This document shows, piece by piece, positions 8,850-18,034 of a DNA stretch of 64,000 nt. Source of the DNA: Rhizobium tumorigenes (lineage in GTDB: Bacteria > Pseudomonadota > Alphaproteobacteria > Rhizobiales > Rhizobiaceae); NCBI RefSeq assembly GCF_003240565.2, contig NZ_CP117257.1, forward strand, positions 62,001 through 126,000. Reading direction: 5' to 3'. The stretch's first letter is position 1, and the number at the start of each line of letters is the position of its first letter. The translations under genes were made by a program, and so were the position numbers. The notes below the pieces were generated by a model. It was given only the letters and a program-made list of their open reading frames with translations. It searched no databases and was not told where the DNA came from.

Positions 8850-11800
8850 GATATGCCGAGCTTCAGGTCACCACACATTTCTCGTTTCTGCGCGGCGCGA
8901 GTTCGGCGGAGGAGCTGTTCGCCGCCGCGGCAGCGCTTGGCATCGATGCCCTGGGTGTTGTCGATCGCAACTCGCTCGCGGGAATCGTGCGCGCATGGGA
9001 AGCGGCGAAGACCACGGGCGTGCGACTGGTGGTCGGCTGTCGTCTCGATCTTTCTGACGGCATGTCGATCCTGGTTTACCCGACCGACCGGCCGGCCTAC
9101 TCGAGACTGACGCGGCTGCTTTCGCTCGGAAAGAGCCGGGGCGGCAAGGGCAAGTGCATTCTCGATGTCTCCGATGTGGAAGCCTATAACGGCGGACTGA
9201 TTGCCATCCTTATCCCTGATGAGGCCGACGAGACCACTGCCGGCCAGCTCAGGAAGCTCGCTGCGATCTTTGGAGACAGGGCCTACGTTTCGCTCTGCCT
9301 GCGCCGTCGCCCCAACGATCGCCTGCGGCTCCATAACCTGTCGAACATGGCCGCACGCCACAAGGTCAAGACGGTCATCACCAATGACGTCCTGTTTCAC
9401 GATCCCAGTCGCCGGCAGCTGCAGGACATCGTCACCTGCATCCGCAACCGCACCACCATCGACAGCGTCGGCTTCGATCGCGAGCGGCATGCCGATCGGT
9501 TCTTAAAAGCCCCGGAGGAGATGCATCGGCTGTTTTCGGAATATCCTGAAGCGCTGGCGCGAACGCGGGAAATCGTTGATCGCTGTCGTTTCGACATGAG
9601 CGAGCTCCAATATCAGTACCCGGAAGAGGCGCTTGTGCCGGGGCTCGACGCGCAACAGTCGCTGACCAAGTTCGCCTGGGAAGGGGCCGCCACCCGATAC
9701 CCCGAGGGGATCCCCGACAAGGTTCGCAAGGCGATCCTGCACGAACTCGAGCTCATCCGGGTGATGAAATACGCCGCTTACTTCCTGACCGTCTACAGCA
9801 TCGTCCGGTTTGCCCGGTCGCAAGGCATCCTCTGCCAGGGCCGGGGATCGGCGGCGAACTCGGCGGTTTGTTACTGCCTCGGCATCACCAGCATCAATCC
9901 GGAGACGGGTGACCTGCTGTTCGAGCGGTTCGTCTCGATGGAACGTGACGAACCGCCGGATATCGGCGTTGATTTCGAGCATTCCCGTCGCGAGGAGGTC
10001 ATCCAGTGGATATACGAGACCTATGGCCGCTCACGCTCGGCGCTCTGTTCCACCGTCAGCCGCTACCGCGCCAAGGGCGCGCTGCGTGATGTCGGCAAGG
10101 CATTGGGCCTGCCTGAAGATCTGATCACCCAACTGTCCTCCGGCGTCTGGGGCTGGTCGGAAGGGGTCGGCGAGAAGCAGCTCAAAGAGAATAACATGAA
10201 CATGGCCGACTATCGCCTGAAGCTGGCGCTGGACCTTAGTGCCCAGCTGATGGGCGCGCCCCGCCATCTTGGCCAGCATCCGGGCGGTTTCGTTCTGACG
10301 CAGGACAGGTTGGATGATCTGGTGCCGATCGAACCGGCATCGATGAAGGACCGTCAGGTGGTGGAGTGGGACAAGGACGATATCGAGGCCCTCAAATTCA
10401 TGAAGGTCGACGTGCTGGCGCTCGGGATGCTGACCTGCATGGCGAAATCGTTCGAGCTGCTTGGTGAGCACAAGGATATTCCCATGGGCCTTTCCGATGT
10501 CGAGCAGGAGGATCCGGCCACCTACGCGATGATCCGCAAGGCCGATACGCTCGGCACGTTCCAGATCGAAAGCCGCGCGCAGATGGCGATGCTGCCGCGC
10601 CTGAAACCTCGCACATTTTATGATCTCGTCGTGCAGGTGGCCATTGTCCGGCCGGGACCCATCCAGGGCGACATGGTGCATCCGTATCTGAGGCGGCGTG
10701 AGGGCAAGGAGAAGGTCGAGTACCCGACGCCCGAGCTCGAAGCCGTTCTGGGTAAAACGCTCGGCGTCCCGCTGTTTCAGGAAAGTGCGATGAAAGTCGC
10801 GATGACCTGCGCCGGATTTACCGCGGGAGAAGCCGATCAGTTGCGCCGGGCAATGGCGACTTTCAAGTTCACGGGCGGGGTGTCGAAGTTCAAGGACAAG
10901 CTCGTCGAAGGCATGGTCAAGAACGGCTACACCCGCGAATTTGCCGAGAAGACATTTACCCAGCTTGAAGGGTTTGGCTCCTATGGCTTTCCGGAAAGCC
11001 ATGCCGCCAGTTTTGCGCTGATCGCCTATGCAAGCTCGTGGGTGAAGTGTCATCACCCGGATGTCTTTTGTGCTGCCTTGCTCAACAGCCAGCCGATGGG
11101 TTTTTACAGCGTCGCGCAGATCGTCCAGGACGCCCGGAACCACGGCGTCGAAGTCCGCCCGGTCTGCGTCAACCGCTCCCGCTGGGACTGCACCATGGAA
11201 CGGATCGGCAATTCCGACCGCTTCGCTGTTCGTCTCGGCATGCGTGTTGTCAAGGGATTGTCCACCAACGACGCCGCACGCATTATCCTGGCGCGAGCCG
11301 AACAGCCGTTCGTATCCGCTGATGACATGTGGCGACGCTCCGGCGTGTCTCCGTCGTCGCTGGTCAAGCTAGCGGAGGCAGATGCTTTCCTGCCGTCGCT
11401 GCAACTGGAGCGGCGCCAGGCACTCTGGGATATCAAGGCGCTCCGGGATGAACCCCTGGAGCTTTGGGCGGCCGCCGCTGAGCGCGAAGCCAAGGTGATC
11501 GCCGAGATGCAGGAGCCTGAAGTGGCGCTGAAATCGATGACCGAGGGCAGGGAGGTCGTCGAGGACTACTCACACACGGGCCTCACATTGCGGGCGCACC
11601 CGGTGTCGTTTCTCCGAAAAGACCTCGACCGAAAAGGCATCGTCCCCTGCGCCGAGGCGATGGCGCAACGCGACGGGAAATGGCTCTGGACTGCGGGTCT
11701 CGTTCTCGTGCGACAGCGGCCGGGATCGGCAAAAGGCGTCATGTTCCTCACGCTGGAAGACGAGTCCGGCATCGTCAATGCAGTGGTCTGGCCATCGCTG

Positions 11801-12103
11801 TTCGAACGCCAGCGGCGGGTCCTGATGACAGCGAGCATGATGGCCATCAATGGCCGTATCCAGCGGGAAGGCGAGGTCGTTCACCTCGTTGCCCAGCGCC
11901 TGTTCGATTTCTCCGCCGACCTGTCGAGCATTGGTAATCGTGACGGCGACTTCCCGCTTCCCCACGGCCGCGGCGATCAGGTCAAGCACGGAGGGGGCCC
12001 CGATCCACGGGACAATCCCAAACCCGTCGTGCAGGCGCGCGAGATCTATATTCCTGACCTTCATATTGATAATTTGAAGATCAAATCCAGAAACTTCCAC
12101 TAA
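8846..12103 (+). CDS. dnaE2: DnaE2 error-prone DNA polymerase III alpha subunit, with an apparent active-site substitution
   Basis: 1085 residues: N-terminal PHP domain ([10 protein letters not shown] near 11-20), polymerase palm, helix-hairpin-helix and OB domains. DnaE2 extends from damaged bases with ImuA/B. The conserved block P-P-D-I-D-V-D-F-E-H-x-R-R-E-E reads [15 protein letters not shown] here, with codon 374 being GGC. By eye this is the position of the first palm aspartate of E. coli DnaE (D401). The other two carboxylates appear intact (Asp376, and Asp522 in [11 protein letters not shown]). One A-to-G transition would explain it. The gene overlaps imuB by ATGA, and its stop overlaps the ribosome site of the next SRAP gene. 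Confidence 0.92.
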   Translation: MRYAELQVTTHFSFLRGASSAEELFAAAAALGIDALGVVDRNSLAGIVRAWEAAKTTGVRLVVGCRLDLSDGMSILVYPTDRPAYSRLTRLLSLGKSRGGKGKCILDVSDVEAYNGGLIAILIPDEADETTAGQLRKLAAIFGDRAYVSLCLRRRPNDRLRLHNLSNMAARHKVKTVITNDVLFHDPSRRQLQDIVTCIRNRTTIDSVGFDRERHADRFLKAPEEMHRLFSEYPEALARTREIVDRCRFDMSELQYQYPEEALVPGLDAQQSLTKFAWEGAATRYPEGIPDKVRKAILHELELIRVMKYAAYFLTVYSIVRFARSQGILCQGRGSAANSAVCYCLGITSINPETGDLLFERFVSMERDEPPDIGVDFEHSRREEVIQWIYETYGRSRSALCSTVSRYRAKGALRDVGKALGLPEDLITQLSSGVWGWSEGVGEKQLKENNMNMADYRLKLALDLSAQLMGAPRHLGQHPGGFVLTQDRLDDLVPIEPASMKDRQVVEWDKDDIEALKFMKVDVLALGMLTCMAKSFELLGEHKDIPMGLSDVEQEDPATYAMIRKADTLGTFQIESRAQMAMLPRLKPRTFYDLVVQVAIVRPGPIQGDMVHPYLRRREGKEKVEYPTPELEAVLGKTLGVPLFQESAMKVAMTCAGFTAGEADQLRRAMATFKFTGGVSKFKDKLVEGMVKNGYTREFAEKTFTQLEGFGSYGFPESHAASFALIAYASSWVKCHHPDVFCAALLNSQPMGFYSVAQIVQDARNHGVEVRPVCVNRSRWDCTMERIGNSDRFAVRLGMRVVKGLSTNDAARIILARAEQPFVSADDMWRRSGVSPSSLVKLAEADAFLPSLQLERRQALWDIKALRDEPLELWAAAAEREAKVIAEMQEPEVALKSMTEGREVVEDYSHTGLTLRAHPVSFLRKDLDRKGIVPCAEAMAQRDGKWLWTAGLVLVRQRPGSAKGVMFLTLEDESGIVNAVVWPSLFERQRRVLMTASMMAINGRIQREGEVVHLVAQRLFDFSADLSSIGNRDGDFPLPHGRGDQVKHGGGPDPRDNPKPVVQAREIYIPDLHIDNLKIKSRNFH

Positions 12104-12113
12104 GGAGGCCGGT

Positions 12114-12779
12114 GTGTCGCGTCTGTTTGCAGTCACCAAAAGCCTGGAGGAGATTGTCGCCCATTTCGCGGTCGACATCGCGCCGGCGCTTGAGGTGCCG
12201 AGCGAGACCGTCGAAGGCACCCCGGGCCTGATCGTCCTTGAGAAAGACGGAGTGCGGCTGTTGAAGTCGGTCTCATGGGGTTTTCCGCGACAGACACGCG
12301 ACATGAGGCGTGAAGGCGAGCCACCGAGCCGCATCGGCCTCGTTGCGGATCTTACCAATCCGCTCTGGGACCGCATCGTCGTCGACCCCAAATACCGCTG
12401 TCTGATCCCACTCACCCATTTCGCCAACCCCGACGGTGTCAAAGGCGAGAAAACCAGATCGTGGTTTTCGAAGAACCGGCAGCCATTGATGGCCTGGGCG
12501 GGGTTCTGCAAGAACACGCCAGACTTCGGCCCGGTGTTCGCCGGCATGACCATGACCGCCAACGAGAAGATCAGGCCCTTCAACGACCGCATGCCTGTTT
12601 TGCTCAAGCCGGAGGAGTACGATCGCTGGCTTCACGGTTCGATCGAAGATGTGATCGCATTCCAGTTTCGCGATCCACCGTCATCGGATGACTTCGAAAT
12701 CCTGCATAGCCGCGACCGCTGGCAAAGCGGCGTTGCACCCTCCAAGGCTTCACCACGTCGGGACAACATGCTTATGTAG
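12114..12779 (+). CDS. SRAP (YedK/HMCES) family protein, apparently catalytically dead
   Basis: 221 residues of SRAP fold. SRAP proteins crosslink abasic sites in single-stranded DNA through an N-terminal Cys2, helped by Asn, Glu and His. Here the start is a GTG giving M-S-R-L-F. Removing one CG dinucleotide near 12118-12121 would restore M-C-R-L-F. Compared with the paralogue 30 bases downstream, the catalytic Glu (T-G-F-A-E) becomes Asn105 (T-H-F-A-N) and the His (V-H-N-R-M-P) becomes Asn157 (F-N-D-R-M-P). The Asn pair before A-D-L is lost too (G-L-V-A-D-L). The rest of the fold (W-G-F-P, R-C-L-I-P, P-V-L-L-K-P-E-E-Y) is kept. It lies immediately behind dnaE2, with TAAGGAGG as ribosome site. 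Confidence 0.85.
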   Translation: MSRLFAVTKSLEEIVAHFAVDIAPALEVPSETVEGTPGLIVLEKDGVRLLKSVSWGFPRQTRDMRREGEPPSRIGLVADLTNPLWDRIVVDPKYRCLIPLTHFANPDGVKGEKTRSWFSKNRQPLMAWAGFCKNTPDFGPVFAGMTMTANEKIRPFNDRMPVLLKPEEYDRWLHGSIEDVIAFQFRDPPSSDDFEILHSRDRWQSGVAPSKASPRRDNMLM

Positions 12780-12808
12780 CCAAGGTTTCGTGTTGAAAGG
12801 TCTGCCAT

Positions 12809-13429
12809 ATGTGCAACTTGTACACCGTCCGTCTTTCCGCCGCAGAAGTGGCCGCGCACTTTCGTGTTCCGAACCCGATGCAATCGAACGCTCCCGAGGA
12901 AGTCTATCCGGGCACCCCCGGGATGGTGGTAACGGAGAACGGCGGTGTTCGCGAGCTTCGCTCGATGGTGTGGGGCTTTCCCCTGCGCCTGAAAGGCATG
13001 AAGCCAGAAGCCAAGCCAAAGCCGGTCAACAACATTGCTGACCTTGCGAAAGGCATGTGGATCGGCCTGGCACGTAAACCGCAGTGGCGTTGTCTGATCC
13101 CCGTAACGGGTTTTGCCGAGGCCGAGGGTGAAAAGGGTAGGATGACGCGCACCTGGTTTGCACTGAAGGACCAGCCGGTCTTCGCCTGGGCAGGGCTATG
13201 GCGTATCAGCGACGAGTGGGGTCCGGTCTATTCCGGGGTCATGACGGACGCCAATGAGGCGATCCAACCCGTGCACAACCGGATGCCTGTTCTGTTACAG
13301 CCCAATGAGTATGAACAATGGCTTCACGGGAGCTTCGATGATGCGCTCGCATTCCAGAAGCGGACATTTCCGCCTGAGTTGGTGACGATGGAGCGGACAA
13401 GCGAGCTATGGGCGAAAAAGAAGACTTAA
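12809..13429 (+). CDS. SRAP (YedK/HMCES) family abasic-site processing protein
   Basis: 206 residues with intact active-site features: M-C-N-L-Y start (Cys2), P-V-N-N-I-A-D-L (Asn), V-T-G-F-A-E-A-E-G (Glu104) and P-V-H-N-R-M-P-V-L-L (His156). The family forms a thiazolidine DNA-protein crosslink with abasic sites in single-stranded DNA and protects them during replication. Its place at the end of an SOS-controlled imuA-imuB-dnaE2 cassette fits a role in shielding lesions met by the error-prone polymerase. It is about 45% similar by eye to the inactive paralogue directly upstream, so the two look like an old tandem duplication. Confidence 0.9.
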   Translation: MCNLYTVRLSAAEVAAHFRVPNPMQSNAPEEVYPGTPGMVVTENGGVRELRSMVWGFPLRLKGMKPEAKPKPVNNIADLAKGMWIGLARKPQWRCLIPVTGFAEAEGEKGRMTRTWFALKDQPVFAWAGLWRISDEWGPVYSGVMTDANEAIQPVHNRMPVLLQPNEYEQWLHGSFDDALAFQKRTFPPELVTMERTSELWAKKKT

Positions 13430-13484
13430 GACGCGTATCCGCAAGAGCGTCTGGTTGCCGGTTCGGACAGCCTTGATCGTCATT

Positions 13485-14770
13485 CTAGTAAAGGCCACGG
13501 CGCTGGAAATCCTGTGGTGTGATCAATGTTCCCGCTAACACGTCTGCCTTAAGCAACGCGACGAGATCGGCCCACCCCTTTTCTGCTCTCTCGGGCGAAA
13601 CGATCCGGTGCGCGAAGCTGGCGACTTCAGCAAATTCCAAAGCCATACCGCTCGGATCGATCGACCCGATGCCGGCGTCCATCGAGTTCTTATGCCGCGT
13701 CTCAATGGCAATGATGCGGCTTGCAATTGGTATGCTTTCTTCGTTCATCGACATCATAACCCCAAACAACATCCGGTCGCTCGAATCCGGTGCTTCGAAA
13801 ACCAATGACTTTGGCCTCCTATCTTCCGACACGGCATCCTGGTGTTTCGGTTCGGCTCCTGGTTCAACGATCCTTGAGCTCCCGTAGCAGGTAATCGTAT
13901 TGCCGAGATGGAGGACCGCGCCGGCGGATCGGCGGATGTTGTTGACGTTGTTTTTGTAGAACAGTTTGAAGGCGAAATGATTGCGCAGGCCACCGCCTTC
14001 GCTGTGCAACAAGCCGGGGGATTGGAAGACCAAAAAGCTTTTGACCACCTTCGGCGGCTCGCCGTGTGAGGAGAAGCGGTAGCAGACAAACTTGCGTTCG
14101 GTGGACTTGGTGTTCTTGAAATTCTCAACCGCGTTTTGGTTGAAAAGCGATCGCCACAAGGCTTGCGAGTTGAACTCGCCAAGCTAATCATGCCGCCGAG
14201 GTCGTATTTCAGCTGACTGCGGCTTTTTCGCCGCTGGTCGAAGTCCTCTACCTTCGAAACGAGTTTTCCAATCGGCTCCTTTCGTGCGACAAGGTGGTGA
14301 AGCTCGACGAGGAACTGGCTGAACTCGCCAGTTTCCTTGTGAATGTGGTGTTCGAAGAACTTCTCCTCACCATCATGAATAGCGACAGCCAGCAGGAAGA
14401 ACAGATAGACGGTATATGCCGGTCGGGCATCCGGCTTATTAATCTGGCGTTGAATGAATTGGCCAACTGACTGGGCAGCGAAACTAGCGCCTATTGGACA
14501 CCCCGAGCCCGCCTTGGTGAAACGCCGAGCGAAGTCACAAACCATCTCATCGAGATTGTTTAAGCTTGGCTTCGATAACGTGCTGCCGGATGCGCGCGAA
14601 AGCAGATAGTGCAGCGTATGTGTGAGATCTCCGCGTAACGAGTCATCTCGATCGAACAGGTTGCCGAGCGCGTCGACCAGTTGAAACCAAGCGTCTTCCG
14701 TTTTTGCCTTGATCCGCTCATCGAGATACTCGAACTCGAGTACACGGGTAGTCTTGCTGGTCTTAGCCAT
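13485..14770 (-). pseudogene. unknown gene split by a frameshift
   Basis: Two overlapping minus-strand frames form one gene. The 5' part starts at 14770 (M-A-K-T-S-K-T-T-R-V-L-E-F-E-Y-L) and reads sensibly to about 14190. The sense then moves to another frame (L-G-E-F-N-S-Q-A-L-W-R-S-L-F-N-Q-N-A-V) that runs to 13485, while the original frame becomes Ser/Pro/Thr-rich shadow sequence. The break is near 14165-14195. The rebuilt protein would be about 425 residues: an alpha-helical N-terminal half followed by a mixed C-terminal half. I recognise no family. GC content is lower than in flanking genes, suggesting separate acquisition. It could be a true pseudogene or a sequencing error. Confidence 0.6.
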
Positions 14771-14923
14771 GCTCTATCCGTAGTTTTTACAGGTGTCGTG
14801 AAAGTTTTTACAGAGGCCGGCTATTGATGTATTGATTTTAACTATTTTCGTAAAGAGCCAGTGTCTATCTCAGCGTCGCCCGATGAGCGCATACTCCATT
14901 TACCATCAGGTGGAGTGTGACTC

Positions 14924-15883
14924 ATGTTCAACATTCGCAAGTTTCCCGATCAGCTGATGACGGCGCGGTTTAAGGCTGTCACCTGCTTTTGCGCCTTTGC
15001 ATTCAGTCTTTTTCTGACAGGCCTCGCCGATATTCCAGGGAGTGTCTTGCGCGGATATGGTTTCTCTGCTGTGCAGTTGACCGTGCTGCGGACAGCGACC
15101 GTTTCCGTGTTCTTCCTGGCACTTTTCTCTGGCCGGGCTCTGCTCTACGGAATGCCGCGCATAACACTGAGCCAGTCGAAAACCATCATTGCATTCGCTG
15201 TTTTCGGCGTGGTCTGCGCCAACGGCGGCACCACCCTCTCGGTTTCGCTCGCGCCGGACTATGTGGCGATCCCCGTTATATTCGCCACCAGCATCGCCAC
15301 GTCACTGATGATGGCGATCCGGAGGCGGGACTTGGTAGACCGCCTCGACTTGGGGGCGGCTATTTTTCTGGTAGGCCTGGTCGCTCTGCTGATTTTCGAT
15401 GGTGCCAAGAGCGCAGGCGAGTTCGATCCGACAGTGCTTTGGGTGCCTATCGTAACGGGTGTCGCGCAGGGCATCGCCTATCATGCGGTCGGGGGCGGCG
15501 AAGATATCGACCCCTTTACGTTCTATTTTCTTTCTTTCGGCATCGGTGGCGCGCTAATGGCATCCGGGGCGGCGAGCTTCGGCATTCTTGACCTTGCCAC
15601 TGTGGGACACATCAACTTTCCTGCAGAAGCTTGGTTTTACCTGGCGGTGCTCGCGGGCTTGAATACGGTTATCCCTTACCTCTTGATGCGGGCATCGGGA
15701 GCGAGATTGGCGATGAGCGCGAAGGGAAGCGCGGGCGCGGCGGAGCCGATAGGAGGCGTTTCTTCCGATGCGTTTCAGGGAAGCACGCCGGAAACGACTG
15801 GCTTGTTGATTGTTACGACGATCATCGCAGTTGTCGTGTGGAACCAGCTAAGAGGTCGCGGATCCAAAGGATCGTCTTCGTAA
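14924..15883 (+). CDS. DMT/EamA-like 9-10 helix membrane transporter
   Basis: 319 residues, almost entirely hydrophobic, with about nine or ten predicted membrane helices. The paired-bundle pattern fits the drug/metabolite transporter superfamily: P-G-S-V-L-R-G-Y-G-F-S-A-V-Q-L-T in the first loop, and a second half beginning near residue 165. The C-terminal tail is basic (R-G-R-G-S-K-G-S-S-S). The start has GTGGAG upstream. The substrate is unknown. It stands alone between an unknown pseudogene and the AbiE module. Confidence 0.7.
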   Translation: MFNIRKFPDQLMTARFKAVTCFCAFAFSLFLTGLADIPGSVLRGYGFSAVQLTVLRTATVSVFFLALFSGRALLYGMPRITLSQSKTIIAFAVFGVVCANGGTTLSVSLAPDYVAIPVIFATSIATSLMMAIRRRDLVDRLDLGAAIFLVGLVALLIFDGAKSAGEFDPTVLWVPIVTGVAQGIAYHAVGGGEDIDPFTFYFLSFGIGGALMASGAASFGILDLATVGHINFPAEAWFYLAVLAGLNTVIPYLLMRASGARLAMSAKGSAGAAEPIGGVSSDAFQGSTPETTGLLIVTTIIAVVVWNQLRGRGSKGSSS

Positions 15884-16052
15884 TCGGCCGGCGGACGCCT
15901 TCAGCAACGCCGATCCAGACGAAGAGCAACGCGAGAACAAGGCCGGAAAACACCACGGCGTGGACGCTGCGCGGCACCGGTACGAGCGCGCTCATAAAAA
16001 ATACCAGGTAGGAGAGCCAGGCTAAAAGGACGACTACGACCAGACTTCGCAT
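15822..16052 (-). CDS. small two-helix membrane protein (hypothetical)
   Basis: 76 residues from the ATG at 16052, which has GGAG eight bases upstream. Two strongly hydrophobic segments (V-V-V-L-L-A-W-L-S-Y-L-V-F-F and V-V-F-S-G-L-V-L-A-L-L-F-V-W-I-G-V) are followed by a basic tail. Its 3' end overlaps the convergent transporter gene by 62 bases. No family recognised; the helix pattern makes a real protein more likely than a shadow frame. Confidence 0.45.
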   Translation of the reverse strand: MRSLVVVVLLAWLSYLVFFMSALVPVPRSVHAVVFSGLVLALLFVWIGVAEGVRRPITKTILWIRDLLAGSTRQLR

Positions 16053-16159
16053 CCGAGGTGCTCCATGCGGTGCTAACCCACACGACACTATCAGCGGTAT
16101 CGGTGAGAGTCGAATCTGGTGTCTTAGTCTCCACCGTTGTTTCGGTAGATCCGGTTTTT

Positions 16160-16188
16160 CCGCCGCCCAGGTTCGTTTAAGGCGGCGG
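16160..16188 (+). other. perfect 8-bp GC inverted repeat downstream of the AbiE operon
   Basis: CCGCCGCC and GGCGGCGG are separated by 13 bases, and the outer GATCC/GGATC pair extends the symmetry. It lies about 80 bases beyond the minus-strand end of the toxin gene. It has no downstream T-run in that direction, so termination is possible but not canonical. Confidence 0.35.
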
Positions 16189-16269
16189 ATCGGCAGGCTT
16201 AGGAAGCCTCTCGGCTAGAGCCTCTAGACCCATTCCTCATAATCGAAGAGCAGGTGCATCCCTCGAATT

Positions 16270-17202
16270 CTAGGCCTTGCGGATCCGTTCGACGAAATGT
16301 TGAACCTTTCCGAACGCGGCTTCGAACTCGGGCTTTTCACCATAAACCATGTCGCCGAGCAGCTTCGAATAACCCGCTGCGAACTCTCCGTGTTTGGACA
16401 TCGTCTCGTACGCGCGGAGCGTTTCAGCCCTCGGGTCCGCCTTATAGGCAGGATAATCGTCGGCACGGCTCTTGGCTTCAGCCTTTATCGTTTCCAACGC
16501 GATTGCGGCCGCCTCATCCGCATCGTAGTGGCCATCCATACGCGATAGGTCGTAGACGTGACGAACAAGCGTGTGATCGAGGGGCCCAAGATCGGCAAAC
16601 GCAAATCCAGCCCGACGTCCGAGACCAACGAACTTGTCAGCCGCGGTTTCAACCAGTCTCACGCACGCGACATCCGTGGCCTCGGCAGACGCGCCGGTGG
16701 CCTCAGCAACAAAGGAAGCAACAGAGCGATTTTCCGGCGCCGTGCAAATCGGGAATGCAGCGATTTCGATCTTGATCTCCGGTCGCAAAACGCCCTCACC
16801 CTTAGCGATGGGTTCATAGGGCAGATCATATCGAACGTAGCGATCGCTTTGCTTGACAACATAGTGGCCTTCGACCGCAAAACCCGCTGCCTCAAGCCGC
16901 TCGTTCACAGTGGCTCGCAGGCGTTTAAGCTCGCCGCGAGACGGCCTGTCCTTGCCGACGATGCGCAGGTCAATGTCTTCTGACATGCGTTCGAGCAAAC
17001 GATATGCGCGTCCAAGCGCCGTTCCCCCGCCGAACGCCAGGGTCAATCCATCGACCTGCACATCATGGATGGCAGCCAGGGCGCGAACAACGAACCAGTC
17101 CTTTTCCACCAAAGCAGGCGAAGGCAGACCAAAGAACTCCTGTACCTCCAGAAGAGTTTTGCGGTCCGGATTACCGTTCAACGCGGAGCTCCGCGCGGCC
17201 AT
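16270..17202 (-). CDS. abiEii: AbiEii-type nucleotidyltransferase toxin
   Basis: 310 residues. The nucleotidyltransferase core motif G-G-T-A-L-G-R (59-65) is followed by S-E-D-I-D-L-R (74-80), the defining AbiEii block. K-D-W-F-V-V-R-A-L lies upstream, and E-T-A-A-D-K-F-V-G-L and a helical C-terminus lie downstream. Known AbiEii-family toxins (type IV TA or phage abortive infection) transfer nucleotides to RNA, notably tRNA acceptor ends. The start overlaps the antitoxin by 32 bases, so the two are translationally coupled. On a plasmid the pair may give both stabilisation and phage defence. Confidence 0.88.
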   Translation of the reverse strand: MAARSSALNGNPDRKTLLEVQEFFGLPSPALVEKDWFVVRALAAIHDVQVDGLTLAFGGGTALGRAYRLLERMSEDIDLRIVGKDRPSRGELKRLRATVNERLEAAGFAVEGHYVVKQSDRYVRYDLPYEPIAKGEGVLRPEIKIEIAAFPICTAPENRSVASFVAEATGASAEATDVACVRLVETAADKFVGLGRRAGFAFADLGPLDHTLVRHVYDLSRMDGHYDADEAAAIALETIKAEAKSRADDYPAYKADPRAETLRAYETMSKHGEFAAGYSKLLGDMVYGEKPEFEAAFGKVQHFVERIRKA

Positions 17203-17587
17203 CGGAAAGCCGTCGGTTGAAACGCGCCTTGACTTTGACCGTCGGGTTCACCGGGATCTGAGTGGAACGGCCTTCATTATAAGCTTTCGTGCTGTCGCTC
17301 TGCTCCCAAGCCACACCAAGCTTGTTCAGTGCCTGAAGTGCAGCACTGTGGAAGCCGTTGGAACTGGAGACAATAAGCTGGCCCGATAAACGCGACCGCA
17401 TCGCCCGGGCGTAGACACCGTAGCCCAACCGCATCAGAGCCCCATCGTGGACCAGAGACCTGAGCGCGCGCAGAACCTGATCCTCACCACTCAGGTCAGC
17501 AAAGTCCCGCGGAAGAAAGACATCAGTTTTCTTCGTTCGCGCGACGCGGTTCTGGATTTTCTGCTTCAATGTCCTAGCCTGATGCAT
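17171..17587 (-). CDS. abiEi: AbiEi-type antitoxin/transcriptional autorepressor
   Basis: 138 residues from the ATG at 17587 (M-H-Q-A-R-T-L-K-Q-K-I). An N-terminal winged-helix region follows: V-F-L-P-R-D-F-A-D-L then Q-V-L-R-A-L-R-S-L-V-H-D-G-A-L-M-R-L with G-Y-G-V-Y-A-R-A. The C-terminal extension is short, as in the DUF6088 subgroup. Family antitoxins neutralise AbiEii and repress their own promoter by binding repeats; two near-identical direct repeats sit directly upstream at 17612-17652. It is the first gene of the two-gene operon. Confidence 0.85.
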   Translation of the reverse strand: MHQARTLKQKIQNRVARTKKTDVFLPRDFADLSGEDQVLRALRSLVHDGALMRLGYGVYARAMRSRLSGQLIVSSSNGFHSAALQALNKLGVAWEQSDSTKAYNEGRSTQIPVNPTVKVKARFNRRLSDGRAELRVER

Positions 17588-17611
17588 GGTTCGTTTCTTT
17601 CTGCAAACACC

Positions 17612-17652
17612 CGACACGGAATATATGCAAAAACCCGACACGACGCAAGGGC
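17612..17652 (-). promoter_or_regulatory. paired 17-bp direct repeats, likely AbiEi operator and promoter
   Basis: Two copies, 17612-17628 and 17636-17652, of TGCAAA(c/a)ACCCGACACG differ at one base, with starts 24 bp apart. They end 25 bp before the antitoxin start. On the minus strand the spacer includes TGCATATATTCC, a plausible -10 region, so repressor binding would cover the promoter. Confidence 0.6.
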
Positions 17653-18034
17653 TCGTTGGCGGCTAGAGATGATCGTTTAGGCCATGTAATCGGGCCTGTC
17701 CAGGATGCACGACTTCCAGCGTGGCGTCGCCAGCTGCGCTCTTGTCATGAAGCACCTCCACATCTCCATTTCGTAGCAGGATCTACAGTTTGGCTGACCC
17801 AGAGAATGTTGTGCGGCGAGATCCAATACCAATCCGCTCCAACCTATGGCGTTGCCGAACCCAGCTCTCTTGTCTGGCATCCCTAATCCAGCCCCGTCCT
17901 TGGACGGTCAACCCACAAGGGGTTCGCAGCTACTGCGACCTCTCTGGCTGCGCCGCCGAGGTGACCGCGGTCAGGCCCGGATCGAACGGGCGCCATCGAG
18001 CGGGGATCGGCCCCGCCACTGGATGGAGCCTCAC
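17653..18034 (+). other. intergenic stretch between abiEi promoter and small plasmid ORF
   Basis: No reading frame here looks protein-like on either strand. It separates divergent units, so promoters for the plus-strand plasmid genes should lie here, but none was clear enough to name. Confidence 0.4.

Noticed and set aside
12132..12324. Minus-strand and alternate frames across the imu/dnaE2/SRAP region, some over 300 codons (for example 10031-11143 and 11570-12607)
   Set aside because: They lie wholly opposite clear coding genes, have no family motifs and show the composition expected of antisense shadows in high-GC DNA.
16141..16200. Terminator for the AbiE operon at the CCGCCGCC/GGCGGCGG repeat
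   Set aside because: In the direction of the operon the stem is followed by A residues in the transcript, not U, so it was recorded only as an inverted repeat.
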